Origin: Staphylococcus epidermidis | Lineage (GTDB): Bacteria > Bacillota > Bacilli > Staphylococcales > Staphylococcaceae | NCBI RefSeq assembly: GCF_006742205.1 | Contig: NZ_AP019721.1 | Span: forward strand, 1,984,001 to 2,048,000 | Direction of reading: 5' to 3' | Length of the DNA: 64,000 nt | Shown here: one piece after another, positions 51,344-62,152 of the stretch | Position numbering within the stretch: the stretch's first letter is position 1 | Layout of the letters: each line of letters opens with the position of its first letter | Program-made: the position numbers and the translations under genes | The notes under the pieces: model-generated | What the model saw: only the letters and a program-made list of their open reading frames with translations | Told to the model about the DNA's origin: nothing | The model's database searches: none

Positions 51344-51498
51344 TTTTTCACCTTCATTCCCTCTACAAAATAGTAGACCATTTTAATCTATATTCCCTAT
51401 TAAATCATTTTTAATTGAAAATTAACATTTATTGTATTTCAAAATTCAAATTAACAAAAAGTATTATGAATACTTAATATCCAACTTCATATAATTAA

Positions 51499-51535
51499 AA
51501 AACGACGAAATCAAAAGATAAGAGATTTCGTCGTT
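51499..51535 (-). terminator. Terminator after recQ
   Basis: AACGACGAAATC ... GATTTCGTCGTT, perfect 12-bp arms with minus-strand TTTTTTAATT tail, 8 bases after the stop. Confidence 0.92.
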
Positions 51536-51542
51536 CAATCAT

Positions 51543-53321
51543 TTATATTCTAGTTTTATAGCTTTGTATGGTTTCGATAAACTTAGGACAATAATGCTTT
51601 AATTTATAACTACCTACACCATCAATAGCAATCATTTCTTGTTTCGATTCAGGTTTACGCTTAGCAAATTCTTCGAGCGTGTAATCAGAAAATATACTTA
51701 CAGGTGCTATTCCAAGTTTATCACTTAGCTGTTTACGTACATCAACAAGCTCACGATATAACGCTCTATCCACACCTTCAACAGTGTTGATAAATACCTT
51801 CTCTTTAGTTTTTTGTTTGAACGGAGTGGTATAAACCTTGGTATGATTATTTAGTAATTGTTTCACTGATGTATCACACATAAGAATTTCATCATTTTCA
51901 TTTAAATATCCTTTGAAACGTAGCTCATCAATTAAGTGTGATAACTCAGATGTTGTATAATTTTTCATCAACCCATGTGTCGTTAATTCATTATAATGAT
52001 GGTGTTTTATATAATCTGTCACTTCTCCACGTAAAACTTGTATAATAACACTATAATTTTCCTGTTGCTTCATTCGAGCAATACAGCTAATAATCATTTT
52101 CGCTTCACGAGTCATATCATACGTTTTATTTTCCTGTATACAATTACTACATTGATTGCATTCCTCTAAATTTTCATTGGGTTCAAAATAATGAACAATT
52201 GTCGCTTCTAAACACTTTTTCGTTTTGGTATATTGAATCATTTTCGTTAATTTTTCGCCCATTTTATCTTTATAGTCATCATCAGCTTGGGATACAGTAA
52301 TAAAATACTCATGTAATCCCTTATCTCGTTCACTAAACAAAAGGATACACTCACTTTTTAAACCATCACGTCCCGCGCGTCCAGCTTCCTGATAGTAAGA
52401 TTCCAAATCTCCAGGCATGTTATAGTGAATGACATAACGTACATTTGATTTATCAATACCCATACCAAATGCATTTGTCGCAATGACAACCTCTACACGA
52501 TCATACAAGAAATCATTTTGCGCCTCAATTCTCTCTTTATTCGTTAAACCAGCATGATAAATTGTGCTCTTAATTTTTTCACTATTTAGAGCTTCGTGTA
52601 ATTCTTCTACCTGCTTACGAGTGGAACAATAAATGATTCCTGCCTGTCCTTCATGATTTGCAACATAATCCACAACAAATTTTTGTCGCTGATAAGTCGG
52701 ATTGACTTTGAAGATTAAATTGCGTCTTTTAGTACTTGTTTTGACAACATCATTTTGTCCAATTGATAACTTAGACATGATATCTTGTTGAACTTCAGCA
52801 GTTGCCGTAGCTGTAAGTGCAACTATTGTGAAGTTTTGAGGTAAGGTAAAAACTTTTTGTATGACACTTTGATAACTAGGTCTAAAATCATGTCCCCACT
52901 TCGATATACAGTGTGCTTCATCAAAAGCGATAAGGGGTATTTCTATTTTACGTAATAAATTTAGAAAAAAAGTATTTTCAAAGCGCTCTGGAGCTACATA
53001 TAAAAACTGAATGGCACCACGCTTTATTTGCTCTTCAATCTCTTTTTGTTGTTTATGAGTCAAACTACTATTCAAATATGCAGCTTGAATTCCCATTGCT
53101 TGTAGTTGATCAACTTGGTCTTTCATCAAAGAAATAAGTGGACTTATAACAATAGTTGTGCCACCCTGCATTAAACCTGGTACTTGATAGCATATCGATT
53201 TACCGCCACCGGTAGGTAGTACCCCCAGTGTATGCTGATGATTTAATATTTTAGTTATAATTTCTTCTTGTCCTGGTCGAAATGACTTATAACCAAAATA
53301 ATGCGATAAAGTCTCTTGCAT
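51543..53321 (-). CDS. recQ: ATP-dependent DNA helicase RecQ
   Basis: 592 residues from ATG 53321 (MQETLSHYFGYKSFRPGQEE), with AAGGGG 9 bases upstream; the longer frame only reads across the end of the preceding gene. Superfamily 2 helicase for recombination and fork repair: Walker A PTGGGKSICYQVP near residue 46, DEAH near 142, TATAT, GRAGRDG near 325. The RQC zinc cysteines (KKCLEATIVHYF..ECNQCSNC, near 366-395), winged helix and a C-terminal HRDC domain are present. 13 bases after the ABC-F stop. Confidence 0.95.
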   Translation of the reverse strand: MQETLSHYFGYKSFRPGQEEIITKILNHQHTLGVLPTGGGKSICYQVPGLMQGGTTIVISPLISLMKDQVDQLQAMGIQAAYLNSSLTHKQQKEIEEQIKRGAIQFLYVAPERFENTFFLNLLRKIEIPLIAFDEAHCISKWGHDFRPSYQSVIQKVFTLPQNFTIVALTATATAEVQQDIMSKLSIGQNDVVKTSTKRRNLIFKVNPTYQRQKFVVDYVANHEGQAGIIYCSTRKQVEELHEALNSEKIKSTIYHAGLTNKERIEAQNDFLYDRVEVVIATNAFGMGIDKSNVRYVIHYNMPGDLESYYQEAGRAGRDGLKSECILLFSERDKGLHEYFITVSQADDDYKDKMGEKLTKMIQYTKTKKCLEATIVHYFEPNENLEECNQCSNCIQENKTYDMTREAKMIISCIARMKQQENYSVIIQVLRGEVTDYIKHHHYNELTTHGLMKNYTTSELSHLIDELRFKGYLNENDEILMCDTSVKQLLNNHTKVYTTPFKQKTKEKVFINTVEGVDRALYRELVDVRKQLSDKLGIAPVSIFSDYTLEEFAKRKPESKQEMIAIDGVGSYKLKHYCPKFIETIQSYKTRI

Positions 53322-53334
53322 GATTACATTCCCC

Positions 53335-55218
53335 TTATTGTTCTTTAATTTCCTCAAGCTCACTCCATCTCGTGATGTCTGCTTCATAGGTTGCTTCAAG
53401 TTGCTCTTTTTCCTCATTAAGTTCTTTGATTCTTGCATAATTATCACTTGCATTAATCATTTCTTGTTCAAGGTCTTCTAAACGCGTTTCAGTCATTTCT
53501 ATACGCGTCATAATTGTTTCGTATTCTAACTTCTCTTTATAAGATAGTCCTGTTTTCTTTTTTGGTTGATGCTTATGTTTATTTTGTTGTTCAGTTTGTT
53601 TAGATAGCATGGCTTGGCGTTCGTGTTCCTTTTTAAAAGATTCATAATCTTCAAATGATCCAATAATTTTTTCGATTTTACCATCATGAATAAACCAATA
53701 TTCTTGTACCACTTTATTTAAGAAATAACGATCATGACTGACCGTAATGACAGAACCACCGAAATCATCAATGTAATCTTCTAAAATCGTAAGTGTTTCA
53801 GTATCTAAATCATTAGTCGGTTCATCTAAAAGGAGTACATTAGGTTTATGAACAAGTAAACGCAATAAATACAGACGTTTTTGTTCTCCACCTGAGAGTT
53901 TATAAACTTTTTTACCGTGTGTAGCGCTCGGAAATAAAAATCTTTCTAACAATTGTGTAACTGAAATTGAGGTACCATCTTTTTCTTTAGCCATTTCACT
54001 TTCTTCTCTTAGGTAGTCAATCACTCTAATATCACGGTCAAGTGTCTCTTCTGTTTGCTTAAAATAAGCTACCTTAACAGTCTGACCGATTTTAAGCTCA
54101 CCCTCATAGTCCTGATCTTCATTACTTAAAATATTAAGTAATGTTGTTTTTCCCGCTCCATTAGGTCCTACAATACCTATACGTCTACCACTTTGAATAA
54201 TTTCAGTGACATCTTCAAATAAAACTTTATTATTAATTGATTTTGATAAATTCTTTAATTCATATACTTGTTTACCTAACCTTGAATATGCAAGATTAAG
54301 TTCACCCTTATCTTGTGTATGTTGCGTCTTAACGTCTGATTCTAGTTGCTTAAATCTATTGATACGTGCCTGTTGTTTAGTAGTTCTTGCCTTTGCTCCT
54401 GCTCGCATCCATGCTAACTCTTGTTTATACAATGCTTTTTGTTTTTCTTGTTGTTTTTGTTCTACTAATTCATTTTCTGCACGCATTACTATGTAATCTT
54501 CATAATTACCTGGATATGTTTTTAACTTCCCTCTATCCAGTTCAATAATTCGCGTCGATACTTCATTTAAAAAGTAGCGATCATGTGTTACAAATAAAAC
54601 TGTATGTGGATATTGCTTGACATAATTAATGAGCCAACGGATGGATTCAAAGTCAAGATGGTTCGTCGGTTCATCTAGCAAAAGTAAATCCGGTTGTTCT
54701 ATTAGAGTTTTAGCCAATACAACTCTTTTTTGTTGACCACCCGAAAGTTCAACTATTTTCTTAGTTGTATCGTGAATCCCTAGTTTAGATAAAATCGTTT
54801 TAATTTCTGCATTATAGTCCCATGCATCCTTTTGATCCATTTCTTCTTGTGCTTCCATCATTTTATTAAAATTAGAGTCACTTTGATCTAACGCATAGCG
54901 ATTAACTGCTTCTTCATATTTTTTTATAATTCTTAATGTAGGAGTATCCGAACTTAAAACAGCTTCGAACACAGTCATATGGCCATTGAGGTCTTGTTTT
55001 TGAGAGGAATAACGAATGCGATATTGATTAGGGTGGGTAATATCTGCAGTAAAATCTTCATCTAGACCACCAATGACTTTTAATAATGTACTTTTACCTG
55101 TTCCATTGATACCTACTAATCCAATTCTTTCATGCTCAGATATAGATAGGTTAAGATCATTAAAAATTTCTTTATCTGCATAGGATTTATTTAAATGTTC
55201 AATTTTGTATGCTTCCAT
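53335..55218 (-). CDS. ABC-F family ATPase (Uup-like)
   Basis: 627 residues from ATG 55218 with AAAGGAAG upstream. Soluble, two ABC domains: Walker A GINGTGKST near residue 37 and GPNGAGKTT near 354, signatures LSGGQQKRVVLAKTL near 150 and LSGGEQKRLYLLRLL near 445, both with LLLDEPTNHLDF / LLLDEPTNDLD. An inter-domain linker (about 240-310) and a C-terminal charged coiled coil (about 545-625) match Uup/EttA-class ribosome-associated proteins. Probably co-transcribed with recQ. Confidence 0.9.
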   Translation of the reverse strand: MEAYKIEHLNKSYADKEIFNDLNLSISEHERIGLVGINGTGKSTLLKVIGGLDEDFTADITHPNQYRIRYSSQKQDLNGHMTVFEAVLSSDTPTLRIIKKYEEAVNRYALDQSDSNFNKMMEAQEEMDQKDAWDYNAEIKTILSKLGIHDTTKKIVELSGGQQKRVVLAKTLIEQPDLLLLDEPTNHLDFESIRWLINYVKQYPHTVLFVTHDRYFLNEVSTRIIELDRGKLKTYPGNYEDYIVMRAENELVEQKQQEKQKALYKQELAWMRAGAKARTTKQQARINRFKQLESDVKTQHTQDKGELNLAYSRLGKQVYELKNLSKSINNKVLFEDVTEIIQSGRRIGIVGPNGAGKTTLLNILSNEDQDYEGELKIGQTVKVAYFKQTEETLDRDIRVIDYLREESEMAKEKDGTSISVTQLLERFLFPSATHGKKVYKLSGGEQKRLYLLRLLVHKPNVLLLDEPTNDLDTETLTILEDYIDDFGGSVITVSHDRYFLNKVVQEYWFIHDGKIEKIIGSFEDYESFKKEHERQAMLSKQTEQQNKHKHQPKKKTGLSYKEKLEYETIMTRIEMTETRLEDLEQEMINASDNYARIKELNEEKEQLEATYEADITRWSELEEIKEQ

Positions 55219-55345
55219 GCTTATCTTCCTTTTCAAATACTGGAAATTGTCAACTATCGAATTTTCAAAAAAATTTTGTTAAGCTAAATTCAGTTCTATA
55301 TATTATACACCTTTTTAGATTCAAATGATATAAGGAGACTTAGAT

Positions 55346-56161
55346 ATGTCAGATTTATTCCAAAACGCACCACCCTATATTCAGGCGCTTATAGCCGGAA
55401 TAATCACGTGGTTACTTACTGCTTTGGGTGCGGCAGCAGTTTTTATATTTAAGAAAGTGAATGATAAAGTCTTAAATTCGATGCAAGGTTTTGCAGCTGG
55501 AATCATGATAGCAGCAAGTTTTTGGTCATTGTTACAACCCGCAATTGAATCGAGTGAAAATAGTGCTATGCCATGGCTTCCTGCAGCAATAGGTTTTATT
55601 CTCGGTGGCGTTTTTATCAGGGTTCTAGATTATATTATTCCCCATATTCACCAAAATGCCCAAGATAAAAACCAACAACAAGAGGGTGTGCCTACCTCTC
55701 TTGGAAAAAATGCATTACTTGTGTTAGCTATCACACTTCACAACATACCTGAAGGACTATCTATCGGAGTTGCATTCGGTGGTGTTGTATCTGGCAACAG
55801 TCACGCTACATTTTTAGGTGCGATTGGTCTAGCGATAGGTATCGGCATACAGAATATTCCTGAAGGTGCAGCACTATCGATGCCAATCCGTGCTGCAGGT
55901 GCAACACGTTGGAAAGCATTTAATTATGGACAAGCTTCAGCAATTGTTGAGCCTATTTTCGCTACTATCGGTGCTGCAGCAATTTTAGTGGTAAATCCTA
56001 TATTGCCTTATGCATTAGCGTTTGCTGCAGGTGCAATGATTTTCGTTGTTGTTGAAGAACTGATACCTGATTCTCAATCAAGTAACAACACTGATTTGGC
56101 AACTTTAAGTCTAATGATTGGTTTTACAATTATGATGATTCTTGACGTTGCACTTGGATAA
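55346..56161 (+). CDS. ZIP-family metal transporter (ZupT/GufA-like)
   Basis: 271 residues, eight helices. The metal-binding motifs of ZIP carriers are seen in helices IV and V as TLHNIPEGLSIGVAFGG near residue 130 and GIQNIPEGAALSMP near 170, with MIFVVVEELIPDSQ near 230. A short His/Gln loop (PHIHQNAQDKNQQQEG, near 96-112) is cytoplasmic. Probably imports zinc or other divalent metals. ATG follows AAGGAGAC. Divergent from the ABC-F gene. Confidence 0.9.
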   Translation: MSDLFQNAPPYIQALIAGIITWLLTALGAAAVFIFKKVNDKVLNSMQGFAAGIMIAASFWSLLQPAIESSENSAMPWLPAAIGFILGGVFIRVLDYIIPHIHQNAQDKNQQQEGVPTSLGKNALLVLAITLHNIPEGLSIGVAFGGVVSGNSHATFLGAIGLAIGIGIQNIPEGAALSMPIRAAGATRWKAFNYGQASAIVEPIFATIGAAAILVVNPILPYALAFAAGAMIFVVVEELIPDSQSSNNTDLATLSLMIGFTIMMILDVALG

Positions 56162-56492
56162 TTCATATCATTTAAAAAAGAATCATGATAAGTTAATTAA
56201 CTATAGTGCTTTACTTTATCTTTAGCTTTGTGACCCAATCATTTATAGTCAGAGAACTACATTGTTCTTAAAGTTAATCGTAATAAAAATTTGAGGTTCT
56301 CTTTTATAGTTAATAAAGCAAGTGACTTCAATTAATTCCAATATAAATAAGACATACTTATAAAGTTAAAGGAGTGTCATTGAAAGTTTCAAATTTACTT
56401 TATTTGTACAAAAATATATTAAATAAAGTAGTCACTTTTAAAGATATTCTAATTTCAAAATGATTACTAAAGACATTAATATAAAAATAAGA
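56162..56492. other. Intergenic gap ZIP gene to IS remnant
   Basis: About 330 bases. A weak inverted repeat AGAGAAC (56251) / GTTCTCT (56296-56302) with a long loop and TTTTA tail could terminate the ZIP gene. Otherwise AT-rich with no ORF. Confidence 0.35.
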
Positions 56493-56610
56493 GGTTGGGA
56501 CATAAAGTTCCAGGATAAGTAAATAAAGACAATTTCTATTGAAATAATATAGAAATTGTCTTTTTTATAATTTTTTTGATGATTTTCAGCTCGTTGAGCT
56601 GTTACTTTTC

Positions 56611-56757
56611 TTATATTAAGCCACGATGATGTCTGAATTCAGTCTCTAGAATTGTTTCTACAGTATCATATACATATCGTGAAATATCATTTGCGGGGAT
56701 AAGTACTGAAGTTTCTATTGGTAGAGTATGTTAAGTCATATTATAATCTTTATACAT
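56611..56757 (-). pseudogene. Degraded IS1182-family transposase N-terminus
   Basis: ATG 56757 after ACGAGGTG gives MYKDYNMT then a TAA (CAA in intact relatives), then HTLPIETSVLIPANDISRYV and EFRHHRG before a second stop. An internal stop and loss of everything past codon about 48 make it non-functional. Confidence 0.85.
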
Positions 56758-56960
56758 AAGACACCTCGTTAATTTAGTTTAGTGGTATTTATTAAATTAT
56801 ACGAATGACCTTATTTTTTTTAGTATTTCAATGTAAAATTACATATAAAAACAAAGTATTTTGGCGAGACTCTTGAGGGAACAGGACAAGCTGAAGACTA
56901 CAGGCTGAAGCTGTCCCCTAAGAAAGCGAGCCAACAATACGAAGTATTGTTGTAAATAAA

Positions 56961-57003
56961 GAAGCCAGTAAATGAATTTATAAAAACTCATTTACTGGCT
57001 ATT
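56961..57003 (-). terminator. Hairpin downstream of ltaS, within the IS end
   Basis: Minus-strand AGCCAGTAAATGAG...CTCATTT/AATTCATTTACTGGCTTCTTT, 13-bp stem, about 52 bases after the ltaS stop. It sits in the IS left end and probably serves as the ltaS terminator. Confidence 0.75.
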
Positions 57004-57053
57004 TTGCTAGGAATTATATCCCAACCACTTAACAATTTCAATTCACTGAAAAA

Positions 57054-59545
<2,492 letters not shown>

Positions 59546-60550
59546 TCACTTTAACATTTCTAATTGCATACGGTGTTCAATACCATGGAACAATTGATTT
59601 AACCAATTGCTATACTTTATTAAGTTTTTTTCTGCAGTTTCGATATCTATAAATTGAAATTTCAATTTTGAGCCTTGTGGTTTTTGGGCTAATTTTGTTA
59701 GATGATAGCTTGCGATTGTACCTATTTGAGGATAACTTCCTAATGTATAATGATCGTTTAATAATACAATCGGTGTGCCATCTCTCTTAACTTGAATGGT
59801 TCCTCTTTTTACTGATTGATGAGCCGGCATATCATCATAGTATGCTTTGATTTGGGGGCCATCAAGCACCATACCTACTCTATTTGTTTTACTAGACACA
59901 CTATATTCAGCCGTTGTAAAACGACGCGTCGCCTCTTTTTTAAAATCTTCCGTTCCCTTATTTTTTATAACATGAAAAACATCCGAAACATAATTGAAAG
60001 ACAATGCGTAACCATCAATTCCCCAATCAGTTGTACGTTTGTCAGATAAGTTTTCAAATAGCTTAAGATGTCGTTGAGAATAGTGGTGTTTTAATTCTAT
60101 TTCATCACCTTTCTTAAGCTTTCTTCCCTCAAAACCACCAATTTCCACATTAAAATCTGTAGATGCTGAATGAAGCCATTTTTCTAGTTTAAAACCTCCA
60201 CCAACTGCTAGATAAACACGTGATGTACGACTGGTTTCATTAAATTTCAATGTCTCACCTTCATTGATGAGATATAATTTATTAGGATAAATTTTCATAT
60301 GTTCAGTTTCAGCTTTAAAATTACCACCTGTTAAAGCTATAAGTGCCGGCTCAGTGAAACGAATTGTTGCCATTTTTTGAGTCATTTCAAGTGTTGCTTC
60401 ATTTTTGTCATTTGCAACCAGACGGTTGGCTATTTCATGTGCTAATTCATCTAGTGCGCCACTCGGGATGACACCTTCATGTTCATATCCCTTTCTTCCA
60501 AAATCTTGAAAGCTACTAAATAGGCCACTATTTTCAATTATGATTGACAT
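59546..60550 (-). CDS. pxpC: 5-oxoprolinase subunit C-like (KipA family)
   Basis: 334 residues, biotin-dependent carboxyltransferase-like AHS2 domain across its length (GLFSSFQDFGRKGYEHEGVIPSGALDE near residue 8, LTGGNFKAE near 78, VYLAVGGGF near 108, RVGMVLDGP near 223, LLNDHYTLGSYPQIG near 263). With PxpA and PxpB it forms ATP-dependent 5-oxoprolinase, which opens pyroglutamate to glutamate. AGGAG 10 bases upstream. Starts within the end of pxpB (13-base overlap). pxpA is not in this window. Confidence 0.88.
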   Translation of the reverse strand: MSIIIENSGLFSSFQDFGRKGYEHEGVIPSGALDELAHEIANRLVANDKNEATLEMTQKMATIRFTEPALIALTGGNFKAETEHMKIYPNKLYLINEGETLKFNETSRTSRVYLAVGGGFKLEKWLHSASTDFNVEIGGFEGRKLKKGDEIELKHHYSQRHLKLFENLSDKRTTDWGIDGYALSFNYVSDVFHVIKNKGTEDFKKEATRRFTTAEYSVSSKTNRVGMVLDGPQIKAYYDDMPAHQSVKRGTIQVKRDGTPIVLLNDHYTLGSYPQIGTIASYHLTKLAQKPQGSKLKFQFIDIETAEKNLIKYSNWLNQLFHGIEHRMQLEMLK

Positions 60551-61269
60551 GTTTTATAATCTCCTAGTTCTATTTCATTGATATCTTTAGACTCAAACGT
60601 GACATTGTCTCCTAGCTTTAATAATGTAAAGTTTTGTTGCTCAGGAAAGAAAAGTTGAACTGGTGTATATCCGATAACTAACCAATCATTATATGTATCA
60701 GTAGTAACTATTCCACATTTTTTTCCTTCCATAATAACTGATCCACAAGGGATGAATTTTTTCTTTTCACTTGTGTGGTTCACATGCAATTTTTTATTCA
60801 TTCCAGTAAGATACGGAAATCCTGGTGAATACCCCATCATTGATACAAAATATTTTTCTTGAGTATGTAATTTTACAAAATCCTCTAATTTGAGTTTAAG
60901 ATGCTTTAACAAATGTTGTAAATCAGGCCCAAATTCTCCCCCATATATAACTGGAATATTAACAGATTGTTGTTTTTGAATATATTTTGCTTGAAGTTGT
61001 TGTCGATGATGTCTAATTTCTAATTTTATAGAATCAATTAAAGCTTTCATATATAAAAATGGTGACTGAATATGGTGATGTTTAATCATATCTCTTGCGT
61101 CATAACAAATCATTAGGTCAGACTCTGTAGCTACAATTTCAGTAATAAATGGATATGATTTATCAATTAAATATGCTCTCAATGAAAGTAAATCTTCTGT
61201 CAGTCTTTGAGATACATTTTTCTCTATTGAAACAACAATGGCTTGGTCGCCTTGACTATATATTTTCAT
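60538..61269 (-). CDS. pxpB: 5-oxoprolinase subunit B-like (KipI family)
   Basis: 243 residues, AHS1/KipI domain: GDQAIVVSIEKNVSQRL near residue 7, IPVIYGGEFGPDLQ near 102, SMMGYSPGFPYLTGMNKKL near 143, and PCGSVIMEGKKCGIVTTDTYNDW near 170. In B. subtilis KipI inhibits the sporulation kinase KinA, but the general role of the family is pyroglutamate hydrolysis. ATG follows GAGGTG. Second gene after the 68-residue membrane protein. Confidence 0.88.
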   Translation of the reverse strand: MKIYSQGDQAIVVSIEKNVSQRLTEDLLSLRAYLIDKSYPFITEIVATESDLMICYDARDMIKHHHIQSPFLYMKALIDSIKLEIRHHRQQLQAKYIQKQQSVNIPVIYGGEFGPDLQHLLKHLKLKLEDFVKLHTQEKYFVSMMGYSPGFPYLTGMNKKLHVNHTSEKKKFIPCGSVIMEGKKCGIVTTDTYNDWLVIGYTPVQLFFPEQQNFTLLKLGDNVTFESKDINEIELGDYKTCQS

Positions 61270-61287
61270 AATATCACCTCGTCAAAA

Positions 61288-61494
61288 TTAATGATGATAA
61301 AAGACATTCATCAATTTAATAATATGTGGCATTATAGATTGCATAAGCAAATAAACCAACACAAACGCACAAAATGTAGTTATAGTAGCTATTAACTTAG
61401 CAATAAGCACTTGATTGTTTTTAATGGCTTGGTTTGACATCTTTTTACCTAATACAGTAAGAAGTATTAATATAGCTAACCATAATAATGTCAT
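61288..61494 (-). CDS. Small two-helix membrane protein of unknown function
   Basis: 68 residues with a real ribosome site (GAGG, 6 bases upstream). Two hydrophobic helices at about residues 2-15 and 29-52, separated by a basic loop GKKMSNQAIKNNQ, ending KLMNVFYHH. Not recognised. It starts 48 bases after pabC and ends 18 bases before pxpB, so it may be transcribed with either. Confidence 0.65.
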   Translation of the reverse strand: MTLLWLAILILLTVLGKKMSNQAIKNNQVLIAKLIATITTFCAFVLVYLLMQSIMPHIIKLMNVFYHH

Positions 61495-61542
61495 AGGCTA
61501 CCTCATTATTTTTTATCATTAAAATTCTTTTTCATAAATATA

Positions 61543-62151
61543 TTATACATATACTTTAACACCGACAACCTCTCTTAAGCTATTGATTAAATAGACGTTG
61601 ATTTGACTCGATTTGATTTTTTCTTTAAATTCTTCGATATAAAAATCTTTTTCTATAACTTTGCCTTGATCTATAAGAGATTGTCTCATACAGCCGGGGA
61701 GCATGTCTCCTTTATATGTTGGTGTATACAATTTATCTCTTTCTTGTATCATCACGTTGCCAATGTCAAACTCTAAAATTTTACCATCTTCATCATAGAT
61801 CAGTATTAAGTCTGTGAAATGATTATGTGTTAAATAATCACGTTCTGTTGTTTTATTAGTTATGATTACTTTATCAATATTCTTTTTTTGTTGAACTAGT
61901 CGAGCGGTAAAAAAAGGTTTATCGGGTATCGGAAATAACTCATAGTTTAATTCACCTTCTTTGTTTAACGTCACCTTCAAACGAAATACGCCTTTTGAAT
62001 GCAAGGTTTTTATATTATGAATAAACTGCTTCCAAAATAGATGATCAAATTGAAATCCTAGATGCTCACTAGAAGTTGAAATACGTTGATAATGGTAGTC
62101 AAGACGAGGAATGAATCCCTTATCCAATTTCATTGTTTCAAATAAATGCAT
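61543..62151 (-). CDS. pabC: Aminodeoxychorismate lyase-like (class IV PLP enzyme)
   Basis: 202 residues from ATG 62151; it begins 1 base after the pabB stop, with GGAG about 10 bases upstream. Class IV aminotransferase fold: FETMKLDKGFIPRLDYH near residue 4, GVFRLKVTLN near 88 with the likely PLP lysine, TERDYLTHNHFTDLILIYDEDG near 118, and GDMLPGCMRQSLIDQG near 160. Shorter than most PabC (about 270), so the fold may be trimmed. Context gives its role: 4-aminobenzoate formation from PabAB product. Confidence 0.82.
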   Translation of the reverse strand: MHLFETMKLDKGFIPRLDYHYQRISTSSEHLGFQFDHLFWKQFIHNIKTLHSKGVFRLKVTLNKEGELNYELFPIPDKPFFTARLVQQKKNIDKVIITNKTTERDYLTHNHFTDLILIYDEDGKILEFDIGNVMIQERDKLYTPTYKGDMLPGCMRQSLIDQGKVIEKDFYIEEFKEKIKSSQINVYLINSLREVVGVKVYV

Positions 62152-62152
62152 A

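Larger units (their letters stand above)
56493..57027 (-). mobile_element. Internally deleted IS1182-family element with both ends
   Basis: 535 bases bounded by inverted ends GGTTGGGATATAATTCC (left, at 57027) and GGTTGGGACATAAAGTTCC (right, at 56493). Inside: a hairpin, the conserved leader, a broken transposase N-terminus, and near the right end a terminator hairpin GACAATTTCTAT/ATAGAAATTGTC (56529-56566). The central transposase has been deleted, leaving a MITE-like derivative in the opposite orientation to the copy at 42302. Confidence 0.78.
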
